From Azoarcus sp. (GTDB taxonomy: Bacteria > Pseudomonadota > Gammaproteobacteria > Burkholderiales > Rhodocyclaceae): a stretch of DNA of 64,000 bases. Under the pieces are notes generated by a model. That model was not told the DNA's origin. It saw only the letters and a program-made list of their open reading frames with translations, and ran no database searches. Positions 1-10,146 of the stretch are shown here, in pieces. Position 1 is the first letter of the stretch; every line of letters begins with the position of its first letter. The translations under genes and the position numbers were made by a program. Location of the stretch: contig JAUVVG010000005.1 in assembly GCA_030604735.1 (NCBI GenBank), positions 62,001 through 126,000 on the forward strand, given 5' to 3'.

Positions 1-215
1 ATCCCGAGGGACTCTCGTCGCATATCTTCGACCCTGGCTTCGACCGCGACCCAGTTGCGGGTCGTGAAGGCCTCGGCCAATGGCAGCAGCGCGAAACTGA
101 CCACGCCGACCAGACCCGCAGCCAAGAGGCCGACCCCCACCAGCGGCAACAGCAGTCGAATCAGGAATTCGACGATACGCAGCCTCAAGGGAAGCGAAGA
201 TAATTTTCGAGTCAT
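1..215 (-). CDS. membrane protein N-terminus, DUF3592-like (partial)
   Basis: The gene runs off the left window edge; about 71 N-terminal residues are visible, starting MTRKLSSLPLRL from an ATG at 215. A basic stretch is followed by a long hydrophobic segment (about residues 17-48) and then TRNWVAVEARVEDMRRES. A membrane anchor followed by a W-x-x-V-E-A-x-V strand resembles DUF3592 membrane proteins, but only the first part of that domain can be seen. No clear Shine-Dalgarno precedes the ATG. It is divergent from the acetyltransferase gene at 336. Function unknown. Confidence 0.55.
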   Translation of the reverse strand, partial: MTRKLSSLPLRLRIVEFLIRLLLPLVGVGLLAAGLVGVVSFALLPLAEAFTTRNWVAVEARVEDMRRESLG

Positions 216-335
216 CTGGCAAAGCACGACCCTGCGCACTGGAAAGGATTGATGATAGACCATGCTTGCCTTATTTTCCGGGCTTTCACACCCCCGCGGT
301 AGCGGCAGCTGCCCGACACGACAGGGAACACCCCT

Positions 336-830
336 ATGAATCACGGATACACAATCCGCATCGTCCCGCTTCAGCTCGACGACGAAAACCATTCCACCGC
401 ACTGCTGACGCTTCTGGACGAGTACGCGCGCGACCCGATGGGCGGCGGTCACCCGCTGCAGGACGAGACCCGCAACACACTCGTATCGCGACTCGCCAGT
501 CGCGGCGACTATGTCGGCTTCCTGGCCTTTCTCGGTGACCAGGCGGTCGGGCTGATCAATTGTTTCGAGGGTTTCTCGACCTTCGCCGCCCGCCCGCTGC
601 TCAACGTCCATGACATCGCGGTCAGCGCAGGCCACCGCGGCAAGGGCATCGGTACGGCCTTGCTGGAACAGGCCGAGGCCGAGGGCTGCCAACGCGGTTG
701 CTGCAAGATGACGCTGGAGGTCTTGTCGAACAATCACGGCGCGCTCAAGGCCTACGCGCGTGCTGGTTTCGCCCCCTACCAGCTTGACCCGGCGGCTGGA
801 CAGGCCGTATTCATGCAGAAATGGCTATGA
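336..830 (+). CDS. GNAT family N-acetyltransferase
   Basis: A 164-residue single-domain Gcn5-related acetyltransferase, the usual length for this family. The acetyl-CoA loop is [13 protein letters not shown] (about residues 97-109), preceded by the strand [11 protein letters not shown], and the C-terminal half has the [14 protein letters not shown] motif (helix then beta-bulge) typical of the fold. A purine-rich AGGGA lies about 10 bases before the ATG. The substrate cannot be told from sequence. It precedes the ABC-F gene by 82 bases on the same strand; a shared transcript is possible but not shown. Confidence 0.85.
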   Translation: MNHGYTIRIVPLQLDDENHSTALLTLLDEYARDPMGGGHPLQDETRNTLVSRLASRGDYVGFLAFLGDQAVGLINCFEGFSTFAARPLLNVHDIAVSAGHRGKGIGTALLEQAEAEGCQRGCCKMTLEVLSNNHGALKAYARAGFAPYQLDPAAGQAVFMQKWL

Positions 831-912
831 GGCCGCGCCGGCCCGCATTCACCAAACATCCGGGCTGCGCTATAATGCAACGTTTTGTTTTACAAACCTT
901 TTAGGATCCAAA

Positions 913-2538
<1,626 letters not shown>

Positions 2539-2647
2539 AACCCGGACCACCGCGCAAGACCACCCATCCCCGCCCGACGCCCGTCGTCCGGCGGGATTCT
2601 TGATCCCGCTCCCGCTCCCGCAACCTCAACCGACGCCACCAAGAAAC

Positions 2648-3199
2648 ATGGACCCGCAAGCAGACTCCCACGCCCAGCCCGACACCGCCAAGAAGCTGGA
2701 GCTCAAGCTCGAGGCGATCATCTTCGCCAGTCGCTGGCTGCTGGCGCCTTTCTTCATCGGTCTGATCATCGCCATCGGGGTCTTGCTGGTGAAGTTCGGC
2801 AAGGAATTGATCGCGCTGCTGCTGGGCGTGCTGGGCGTGATCGAGCACGATTCGGTGATCTCCATCCTGACCCTGGTCGACACCATGTTGATCGCCGCGC
2901 TGCTGCTGATCATGATCTTCAGCGGTTATGAGAACTTCGTCTCCAAGCTGCACACCGGTGACAACGAAGACCGACCGGCGTGGATGGGCAAGGTCGGCTT
3001 CTCCGACCTCAAGATGAAGCTGATCGGCGCCATCGTCGCGATCTCGGCGGTCGAACTGCTGAAGGCCTTCCTGGTCAGCCAGCAGATGACCGGCGAGGAA
3101 CTCGGCTGGAAGATCGCCATCCACCTGACCTTCGTCCTGTCCGGCCTGCTGTTCGCTATTTCGGACTGGATTTCGGAGCAGCGCAAGGTCGGCAAGTAG
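2648..3199 (+). CDS. yqhA: YqhA/UPF0114 family inner-membrane protein
   Basis: A 183-residue protein from the ATG at 2648. After a polar start (MDPQADSHAQPDTAKK) there are four hydrophobic segments, including APFFIGLIIAIGVLLV, TLVDTMLIAALLLIMIF, LIGAIVAISAVELLKAFL and LTFVLSGLLFAISDW. The FSGYENFVSK segment and overall layout match the UPF0114/YqhA family (TIGR00645), whose function is unknown. It follows ybiT by 109 bases and converges on opgH, with only 9 bases between the two stop codons and no room for a terminator. Confidence 0.85.
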   Translation: MDPQADSHAQPDTAKKLELKLEAIIFASRWLLAPFFIGLIIAIGVLLVKFGKELIALLLGVLGVIEHDSVISILTLVDTMLIAALLLIMIFSGYENFVSKLHTGDNEDRPAWMGKVGFSDLKMKLIGAIVAISAVELLKAFLVSQQMTGEELGWKIAIHLTFVLSGLLFAISDWISEQRKVGK

Positions 3200-3208
3200 C
3201 GCGAAGGA

Positions 3209-5275
3209 TCAGGCCCCGATGCGTTCGGCCACCGCCCGCCCCCAATAGCTGTCGGAAGGTGCGCACCAGGCACGCCGGTGCAGGGTCTCGAGCGCGGCGC
3301 GATCCTGTGCAAGCTGGGTGACCTCGCGCGGGCTCAGGGCCTCGGGTCCGTCGCGCTCGCACCTAAGCACCAGCCGGGCAATGGTTTCGGATTTCACACC
3401 ACGGCGATAATCGCGGGTGGTCGCCACATGCAGCCGATTCAGCACCGGATCGACCACCACATGGACGAAGGCCGAACGGTCGCCCCGTTCGCCGACCTCC
3501 GCCTGGGCCTGGGCCACGGCCGACAGCACCGCCCCCGGCCTGTACTCCTCTGGCGAGAGCAGCAGTCGATGGCGGCGCAAGAAACGTCCGACCGACACCC
3601 TGGCGGTGACGACCGACACCGGCGCAGCCACGATGAGCGGAATCGCCACCGGCAGGGACCAGAGGAAGAACAGGGGGTCGAGCCACCACGCGAACACCGC
3701 CCACGACGCCGCCAGCAGCGAGCCTGGCGCCTGGTCCACCAAGGCCTCCCGCCAGGTGGTTTCCTCGCTGCGATTCTGGCCCGCCCAGCGCAGCTTCATG
3801 CCGGACAAGCCCTCGATCACATGACGGCTGTGCGCCAGCATCCGGATCGGCGCCATCAAGGCGGAAACCAGCATCTCCAGCAGCACCGAGCCGGCCAGAC
3901 GCAGCCCGCCGCCGAACTCGGCGCTGCGACGCCGAATCATGACCTCGATGAGGGCCAGCCACTTGGGCAGGAACAGCAGCAACACGGTGGCCCCGGCCAG
4001 CCCGAGCGCCCATGCCGGATTCCACTTCGGCCACACCGGAAACGGGCTGTGCGGGACCGGAAAATAATCGATCGGGAACAAGACCAGCCTGGCCGTCGCC
4101 ACCGTGGTCAAGGCCAGGAAGGCCAGCCATAAGGGCGATGCGAGGTAAGACATGACGCCATTGAGCAGGGCCAGGCGATGGGCCATTCGCAATCTTCTCC
4201 CGAACAGCAACAACCACAGATGCTGGAGGTTGCCCTTGGCCCAGCGCTTGTCGCGTGCCAGCTCGTCCACCAGACTGGGCGGTGATTCCTCGTAACTGCC
4301 CTGAAGCCCGGGCTCCAGCCACACCTCATGTCCCGCCCTGGCCATGTAGGCGGCCTCGACGAAATCATGGCTCGAGATCGGCCCCCGGAAGGGACCGAAT
4401 CCACGCAGTTTGCGCAGGCCACAATGCGCCATGAACGGTGCGACACGGATAATCGCGTTATGACCCCAGTAGGCCGCTTCGCCGAGCTGGTAGGCGCTCA
4501 GGCCGGCCGTGAACATCGGGCCGTACAAGCGGCTGGAGAACTGCTGCACCCTGGCGAACATCGACTCGCCATTGACGATGGCCGGACTGGTCTGAATCAT
4601 CCCGACGCCGTGTTCGCGCTGCATGAGCCGGACCATATCGACCAGAGTGCCACCCTCCATGATGCTGTCCGCGTCGAGCACGATCATGTATTCGTAGCGG
4701 CGTCCCCAGCGGCGCAGGAAGTCCGCGATGTTGCCGCTCTTGTAGTTCATGTTGATCGGGCGTCGCCGGTAGAACATCCGACCAAACGCACCCAGTTCGC
4801 GGCACAGCTGGTACCACACCGTCTTCTCGGACAACCAGTGGTCCGGGTCGCGGCTGTCCGAAAGAATGTGGAACTCGAAATGTTCGAGCTGGCCGGTTTC
4901 TTCCAGCGAACGGTAGATCGCGCGCAGGCCACCTAGCGTGCGTGCGATCGGCTCGTTGTAGATCGGCATCACGATCGCGGTGCGGGCCAGTGGCGTCGCG
5001 TCCAGCAGCGCACGTGGATGCCGTCGCAGCAGGCCATGCGGGTCACCACCGGCCAGTTGCAGGACGAAGCCGGTCACGCCTATCCAGAAGCCGACCGAGA
5101 TCCAGCCGAACAACACCGCGAATAGCGCCAGCAGAGCGACCTCGACGCCGTTACCACCCTGATAGGGCAGCACATGACGCATGATGGCGACGCCCAGCGC
5201 AGTCTGCCCGAACACGACCAGGGTCAGCAGGCTTCGCCGCAGCATCGCTACATTTTTCCAGGCAGGCCGGCTCAC
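3209..5275 (-). CDS. opgH: glucans biosynthesis glucosyltransferase OpgH (MdoH)
   Basis: Inner-membrane family-2 glycosyltransferase that polymerises UDP-glucose into the beta-1,2-glucan backbone of osmoregulated periplasmic glucans. Visible motifs are VLDADSIMEGG (catalytic Asp pair), SHDFVEAAYMARAG and the R-x-x-R/K-W type segment RDKRWAKGNLQH; hydrophobic segments lie at about 14-32, 40-65, 365-395, 415-440 and 515-560. At 688 residues it is shorter than E. coli OpgH (about 847 as I recall), missing most of the N-terminal cytoplasmic region. Its start overlaps the stop of the small upstream gene (ATGA at 5272-5275), so translation is probably coupled. Confidence 0.92.
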   Translation of the reverse strand: MSRPAWKNVAMLRRSLLTLVVFGQTALGVAIMRHVLPYQGGNGVEVALLALFAVLFGWISVGFWIGVTGFVLQLAGGDPHGLLRRHPRALLDATPLARTAIVMPIYNEPIARTLGGLRAIYRSLEETGQLEHFEFHILSDSRDPDHWLSEKTVWYQLCRELGAFGRMFYRRRPINMNYKSGNIADFLRRWGRRYEYMIVLDADSIMEGGTLVDMVRLMQREHGVGMIQTSPAIVNGESMFARVQQFSSRLYGPMFTAGLSAYQLGEAAYWGHNAIIRVAPFMAHCGLRKLRGFGPFRGPISSHDFVEAAYMARAGHEVWLEPGLQGSYEESPPSLVDELARDKRWAKGNLQHLWLLLFGRRLRMAHRLALLNGVMSYLASPLWLAFLALTTVATARLVLFPIDYFPVPHSPFPVWPKWNPAWALGLAGATVLLLFLPKWLALIEVMIRRRSAEFGGGLRLAGSVLLEMLVSALMAPIRMLAHSRHVIEGLSGMKLRWAGQNRSEETTWREALVDQAPGSLLAASWAVFAWWLDPLFFLWSLPVAIPLIVAAPVSVVTARVSVGRFLRRHRLLLSPEEYRPGAVLSAVAQAQAEVGERGDRSAFVHVVVDPVLNRLHVATTRDYRRGVKSETIARLVLRCERDGPEALSPREVTQLAQDRAALETLHRRAWCAPSDSYWGRAVAERIGA

Positions 5276-5550
5276 GCCACGTCACCGTAACCGATACTGC
5301 CCCGCTCCATCACCGGCGTCACCGGGGGCAATGAGGGCTCCGGCAGCGTGAACACGGTCTCCAGCTGCGCCATCAGTCGCTCGAAGGCCGTCGTCTCGTC
5401 GATGGGCTCGCCGCGACTGGCCTCCTCCGCGATCACCTGGGACACGATATCCAGCACACTTCGCTCGACAGCGGTGTCGATGTCCAGCCCCGACAGACGG
5501 AGATAGCCGAGCGCGCGGCGCAGCAGCCGTTCGCTCATCATGATGATCAT
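5272..5550 (-). CDS. small protein between opgG and opgH
   Basis: A 92-residue acidic protein (from MIIMMSERLLRRALGY) with no signal peptide or membrane segment. It starts 2 bases after the opgG stop and its stop overlaps the opgH start by 4 bases, so it looks like a true member of the operon. The C-terminus ends VMERGSIGYGDVA. Because OpgH here lacks the long N-terminal cytoplasmic region of the E. coli protein, this small protein could supply a separated part of it. A small gene in the same position is called opgI in Rhodobacter from memory; homology is untested. The start could also be the Met codon at 5541 or 5538. No function is assigned. Confidence 0.7.
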   Translation of the reverse strand: MIIMMSERLLRRALGYLRLSGLDIDTAVERSVLDIVSQVIAEEASRGEPIDETTAFERLMAQLETVFTLPEPSLPPVTPVMERGSIGYGDVA

Positions 5551-5552
5551 GC

Positions 5553-7103
5553 TCAGCGCCTCTTGACCAGAATGTCGTTATCCGGCGGCAGCCGGTAAGA
5601 CCAGGTCTCGCTCAACGCCGCTTGTCCGTCGGTCAGATAGGCGCGCAGGGCGATCGATTTTCCGGATTCAGGTTTGGCCAGCGCGGACATCCGCCAGGTC
5701 GCGGTCGCGTCGTTGTATTCCACGAAGTGCTCCAGCACCTCGGTGCCGTCCAGCCCGGTCACCCGCGACAACACCTCCTCGCCAATCGGTCGCTCGTGTA
5801 GCGGCCCGCCCTGGAAATCGACCACGAAACGGTAGGCACCCTCGACACTGCCGCCACCGACGATGCTGCCATCGCCGACAAAAGTGTTGACTGTCCGCGC
5901 CAGACCACTCGACACCGGGTCGCCCGCTCCGAACGCGACCGTCCACTCGAAGCGGTAGCTGGCACCGGCCTCGACCGGCTCGCCCGGCTTCCAGAAGGCC
6001 ACGATATTGTCATTGGTCTCGGTGTCCGTCGGCAGCTGCACCAGCACCACATGGCCCGGTCCCCAGTCGGAGCGGGGCGCCACCCAGGTCCCCGGGCGTC
6101 GTTCATAGCGGGCACCGAGATCCTGATAAGAGGCAAAGGCGACATCGCGCTGCAGCAGTCCGAACCCACCCAGACGTTCGACCGAGAACCAGTCCATCTC
6201 GAGATGGACCGGATTGAGCAAAGGCCGCCACAACCATTCACCGCTGGCCGCATTTTCGATCAGCAGTCCGTCGGAATCATGCACTTCGGGACGCCACTCG
6301 CCGCGTGGTCGCACCGTATTCTCGCCGTAGAAGAACATGCTGGTCAGCGGCGCCACACCCAGTTGTTCGACCGCGCGGCGTGGAAAGAGAACGGCCTTCA
6401 CGTCGAGACGGGTGGATTCGCCGGGGGTCGCGACGAACTCGTAGGCGCCTGTCAGGTCCTCGCCGTCGAGCAGGCCATAGAAGCGGATCGAGTCATCGCC
6501 CGGCGAAGGCTGTGCCAGCCAGAATTCGACGAAGGACGGAAACCGCTCGCCCCGCGGCAGACCGGTATCGACCGCAATACCGCGTCCCGAGATCCCCCAG
6601 GCGTTGTCGCGACCCACCCCGCGGAAATAGCTGGCTCCGGCGAACACCAGAAACTGGTTCTGCTCCTCGGCGCCGATCAACGGAAAGGTCAGCCTGAAGC
6701 CGGCGTAGCCGAGGTCGGCCGGAACCCGCTTCTCGATCTCCGGGTCGCCAAATATGAAGCTGTCCTTGTGGAAGGCGAGGGGCTTGACCTCGTCCGCCTC
6801 GATGACGTTGATCCGGACCGGGTGGGTGTAGAAGAGCCCGGCCGGAAAGAGCATCACCTGAAACTTGCTGTCGGAGTCGGCCCACAGACTGCTCGCCTGA
6901 TCGAAACGCATGCCCTGATACTGATCGTAGCTGAGCTCGCGCATGAAGCGCGGAATCGGCTCGGGGGCCTGATAGGGTTGCTCCGCCAGGATGCGGGCGC
7001 GCTCGGCAAGCTCGTCCAGATCGAAGGCATGCACCGCGGAGTGAAAGAAGCAAGCGAGCACGACCGTGCCCGCGAAGAAGGTGTCGCGTAGGTTTGGCAT
7101 CAT
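5553..7103 (-). CDS. opgG: periplasmic glucans biosynthesis protein OpgG (MdoG)
   Basis: A 516-residue periplasmic protein needed for synthesis and branching of osmoregulated periplasmic glucans together with OpgH. The N-terminus has a signal peptide (about residues 1-26, hydrophobic core TFFAGTVVLACFF, probable cleavage after AVHA). The mature part starts FDLDELAERARILAEQPYQ and contains the family segments SYDQYQGMRF, GYAGFRLTFPL and FFYGENTVRPRGEWRPEVHDSDGL. Length matches the family (about 510). It is the first gene of a three-gene operon; 277 bases separate it from the exonuclease gene upstream on the same strand, enough for its own promoter. Confidence 0.93.
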   Translation of the reverse strand: MMPNLRDTFFAGTVVLACFFHSAVHAFDLDELAERARILAEQPYQAPEPIPRFMRELSYDQYQGMRFDQASSLWADSDSKFQVMLFPAGLFYTHPVRINVIEADEVKPLAFHKDSFIFGDPEIEKRVPADLGYAGFRLTFPLIGAEEQNQFLVFAGASYFRGVGRDNAWGISGRGIAVDTGLPRGERFPSFVEFWLAQPSPGDDSIRFYGLLDGEDLTGAYEFVATPGESTRLDVKAVLFPRRAVEQLGVAPLTSMFFYGENTVRPRGEWRPEVHDSDGLLIENAASGEWLWRPLLNPVHLEMDWFSVERLGGFGLLQRDVAFASYQDLGARYERRPGTWVAPRSDWGPGHVVLVQLPTDTETNDNIVAFWKPGEPVEAGASYRFEWTVAFGAGDPVSSGLARTVNTFVGDGSIVGGGSVEGAYRFVVDFQGGPLHERPIGEEVLSRVTGLDGTEVLEHFVEYNDATATWRMSALAKPESGKSIALRAYLTDGQAALSETWSYRLPPDNDILVKRR

Positions 7104-7380
7104 TTGGCGAGTGAGGGGAGGGTCGGAGTAAAGGCGGGCCTTTGGCGAAATCGGTCGATCAGGTCGGTGAACCTACGCCGCCGCTCTCTCCGGGCTCACC
7201 GCGCGCCCGGCAATCCCTGGCACCGGGAGTCGGTTCGAGGGCATCAACGACAGCGCGGAAGTGTGCGTCGAAAGTCTTGCTGTTTCGGGTCTGGATAGCG
7301 CGCATCATCTGCCTTCGCTCGAGCGAAATCAAGCCCCCGCAGAAGATGTTTCTTCGACGTGCGCAGGGAGCCCGGAATCC

Positions 7381-8136
7381 TCAGGACCACACCGCTTCGA
7401 GCCGGGTATCCGGCCGGTAGCGGTGTGCGATCTGCGCCTGAAACAGCTCGCCGGTGGCGAGCGCGTCGGTCAGGGCATGATGCAGGCCGTAGCGCGGCAA
7501 GCCGTAACGTGACCGGCTGGCCGCAAGGCGGATCGAAACCAGCTCCCGAGTCCCGAACAAGCGGGAAAGAAAGCCCGGGATGCTGCGACGATGGACGCGC
7601 GCTTCCAGCGCCATGGTGTCTATGGTCGGAAACACGATGCCCTCGCCGATACGCCGCCTCAGGGCCTGATCGAGGAACTGGCGCTCGATCTGCCGACAGT
7701 GAACGATCGCCACGCGACCGGCCATCGCCTCCAGCACTTCGGTGAGGATCGCATCGAGGTCGGGCGCCTCGCGCACTTGCGAGTCCGTGATGCCGTGCAG
7801 CGTGACCGACTTTTCGTCCAGCGGCACCCGCGGGCGCACGATCCAGTGCCGCGACGCGCTGGCAAGAATGCGCTCCAGACTCATCGGCACCATCCCGATG
7901 CTGACGATGCCGTCACGCACCGGATCGAGTCCGGTGGTTTCGATATCCAGCGCGACCAAGGGGACCTCGGTCAGCACGGTATCACCGGCCGGCACACCGG
8001 CAGCGTAATAAGCACGCAGCCGCGGATCCTGCGTATTCTCGACCAGCGCGGCGAACCGTGCAGGCCAGTCCGGCAGCTCCGTCTTCGAAGGCGACGTACC
8101 GCCCGGGGTCAGGTCGGTTCTTCCAAGGTGGAACAT
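7381..8136 (-). CDS. 3'-5' exonuclease, DnaQ/DEDDh type
   Basis: A 251-residue DEDDh exonuclease. Exo I is VALDIETTGLDP (catalytic Asp and Glu, about residue 62) and the Exo III region YGLHHALTDALAT supplies the catalytic His and Asp. A polar extension of about 55 residues precedes the fold. Such proteins remove nucleotides from 3' ends; this one has no polymerase subunit beside it. It begins 9 bases after the cNMP/CBS/nucleotidyltransferase gene on the same strand. DnaQ-type exonucleases paired with that regulator are a familiar proteobacterial combination, often linked to nutrient uptake control. Confidence 0.85.
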   Translation of the reverse strand: MFHLGRTDLTPGGTSPSKTELPDWPARFAALVENTQDPRLRAYYAAGVPAGDTVLTEVPLVALDIETTGLDPVRDGIVSIGMVPMSLERILASASRHWIVRPRVPLDEKSVTLHGITDSQVREAPDLDAILTEVLEAMAGRVAIVHCRQIERQFLDQALRRRIGEGIVFPTIDTMALEARVHRRSIPGFLSRLFGTRELVSIRLAASRSRYGLPRYGLHHALTDALATGELFQAQIAHRYRPDTRLEAVWS

Positions 8137-8145
8137 GGTCCGGGC

Positions 8146-10023
8146 TCAGTTCGCCCGACCGGGCTGGTATCGGTATTTCATGAACTTCTGCGCATTGGAC
8201 AGGATCAGGAAGGCGTCGCGCAGGCTCTTGCGCTCGAACTCCGACAGCTTGTCCGGCTCGACGCTGTTGTCGGGCTCTTCACCGCTCGCGAGCGACGCCG
8301 CCTGGTTGCGGATGCGGACGATGGAGATGAACTCGAGCGCATCGATCAGGTCCTGGCCACGACCGAGCGGCAGGATCGCGGCATCGATGATGTCGCGCAG
8401 GCGCTCGAAGCTGTTGACTGAGGGCGAACCGACCGCGAACCCATGGACCCGTACCAGGTCGGCCAGCGGCGCAGTGCCGCGTCGCTTGAGATTGATCGCA
8501 CGCGAATGCCGGCCATCGGCCTCGACCACGAAGTCCTTGAAGAAGCCGAGCGGGGGGGTGCGCAGCAAGGCATTGCGCGCCATGCAGGCGAGAAAGCGCG
8601 GGCTGGCCCGGGCTTTCTGCGCGATCATGCGACGCAGGCCGTCGATCCACGCGGTCTCTCCCCAGACACCGTCCAGATCGAAGAAGATGTTGGCGTTGAG
8701 CAGCGATTCGGGTGTCGGTCTGTCTATCCAGTCCGCAAAGATGCGTTTCCACGCGGCGAGCGGCTGACGCCAGCGCGGATTGGTCGCCATGATGCCGCCG
8801 CTGCAATAGGCGTAACCGCAGCGGGCGAGCCCGTCACAGACGAAAGCGGCCAGTTCGGAAAAATAGGCATCGTGCGCGGCCGGCTCGAAGCGGTCGTCGA
8901 GAATCAAGGCATTGTCCTGATCGGTGACGATGAGTTGCTCCTGGCGCGCCATCGAACCCAGCGCGAGAAAGCAGTACGGCACCGGCGGTGGCCCGAGTCG
9001 CTCCTCGGCCAGCTCCAGCAGCCGCTGCTTGAAACTGCGCCCGATTGCGGCCATCGCCGAGCCTATCATGCGCGAATTGGCGTCCTCGGTGACCATGCGC
9101 GAGAAGCAGGCCTGCACATCCGGCACCAGGCCGACCAGACCATCGACGTCGGGCTGCCTGAAGATGCTGCCGACGACGAACAGGCTGTTGCGCGATTCAT
9201 ACTGGATGATGTCCGACAGCGCCACCACGCCGATCGGACGGCGGTGGCGCATGACCGGCAAATGATGCACGTTGTGGCGCAGCATCAACATCATCGCCTC
9301 GAACACCAGCTGGTTGTGATTCACCGTGACCAGGTCACCGGTCATGATGTCGGTCACCGGGGTGGCATAGGGCAGCCCAGGCGAGATCAGACGGTTACGC
9401 AGATCCCGGTCGGTGACGATGCCGGCGACATGGGCGAGGTCACCCGGCGCGGCCGCCTCGTCCATGACCAGCACCGACGACACCCCGTCCTCGGTCATGC
9501 GCTGGGCCGCATCCCTTGCCGTGGCCGAGACATCGAGCACTACCGCGTCGCGACCGACCAGGGTCGCTATCGTCGCCGACATGAGCTGGTTGGCGTCCTC
9601 GTTGCGGGAGACGACATGGCGTAGGCGGGTCCGGTCCTCGATCTCTACGAAGTCGGCGAAGCGCTCGTCGTTCTCGAACACCTCGGCGAATACCGGCTCC
9701 GGAACCATGTAGAGCAGGCTGTCTTCCAGCGCCACGGCCGGAAAGCGCACCCGCTTGTTGCGCAACAGCCCGAATTCGCCAAAGTAACCGCCCTCGGTGA
9801 GCCGGTTGTACAGGGTTCCGTTTCTTCGATAGACCTCGACCGCACCGCTGCGCACGATGAACCACCACTGCGCCTCGTCGCCGAACTCGCTGATGCGTGT
9901 GCCGGCCTTGCAGTAGCGCACATCCACCGAGGTCGCGAGCTTGTGCAGCAAGGCCTCGGGCAATAGCTCGAAAGGCGGGCGGCTGCGCAGAAATTCCACT
10001 ATCTCGAGTTGCTCGTCCTGCAT
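8146..10023 (-). CDS. cNMP-binding / CBS / DUF294 nucleotidyltransferase regulator
   Basis: About 625 residues from the preferred ATG at 10023, which has AGGATGG 7 bases upstream; an ATG at 10032 is also possible. Domains in order: a cyclic-nucleotide-binding beta-roll (about 10-120, YFGEFGLLRNKRVRFPAVA), a CBS pair (about 150-280, TDIMTGDLVTVNHNQLVFEA), and a DUF294 nucleotidyltransferase with GSMARQEQLIVTDQDNAL (Gly-Ser and Asp-x-Asp of the pol-beta fold), followed by its helical C-terminal domain. The layout resembles GlnD-like signalling proteins that may modify a partner protein; partner unknown. It sits between a BCCT transporter upstream and an exonuclease downstream, all on the minus strand. 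Confidence 0.88.
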   Translation of the reverse strand: MQDEQLEIVEFLRSRPPFELLPEALLHKLATSVDVRYCKAGTRISEFGDEAQWWFIVRSGAVEVYRRNGTLYNRLTEGGYFGEFGLLRNKRVRFPAVALEDSLLYMVPEPVFAEVFENDERFADFVEIEDRTRLRHVVSRNEDANQLMSATIATLVGRDAVVLDVSATARDAAQRMTEDGVSSVLVMDEAAAPGDLAHVAGIVTDRDLRNRLISPGLPYATPVTDIMTGDLVTVNHNQLVFEAMMLMLRHNVHHLPVMRHRRPIGVVALSDIIQYESRNSLFVVGSIFRQPDVDGLVGLVPDVQACFSRMVTEDANSRMIGSAMAAIGRSFKQRLLELAEERLGPPPVPYCFLALGSMARQEQLIVTDQDNALILDDRFEPAAHDAYFSELAAFVCDGLARCGYAYCSGGIMATNPRWRQPLAAWKRIFADWIDRPTPESLLNANIFFDLDGVWGETAWIDGLRRMIAQKARASPRFLACMARNALLRTPPLGFFKDFVVEADGRHSRAINLKRRGTAPLADLVRVHGFAVGSPSVNSFERLRDIIDAAILPLGRGQDLIDALEFISIVRIRNQAASLASGEEPDNSVEPDKLSEFERKSLRDAFLILSNAQKFMKYRYQPGRAN

Positions 10024-10146
10024 GATTTCCATCCTGACCGTGGACGGCGCAAGGCCTGGGTCGATCACCACCGACTTGCCGGGCTGGCGGGATCGACGGC
10101 ACGGTCGACAAGGCACTCATCGTCCCGCCGTCCACCCAGGGTGTGC

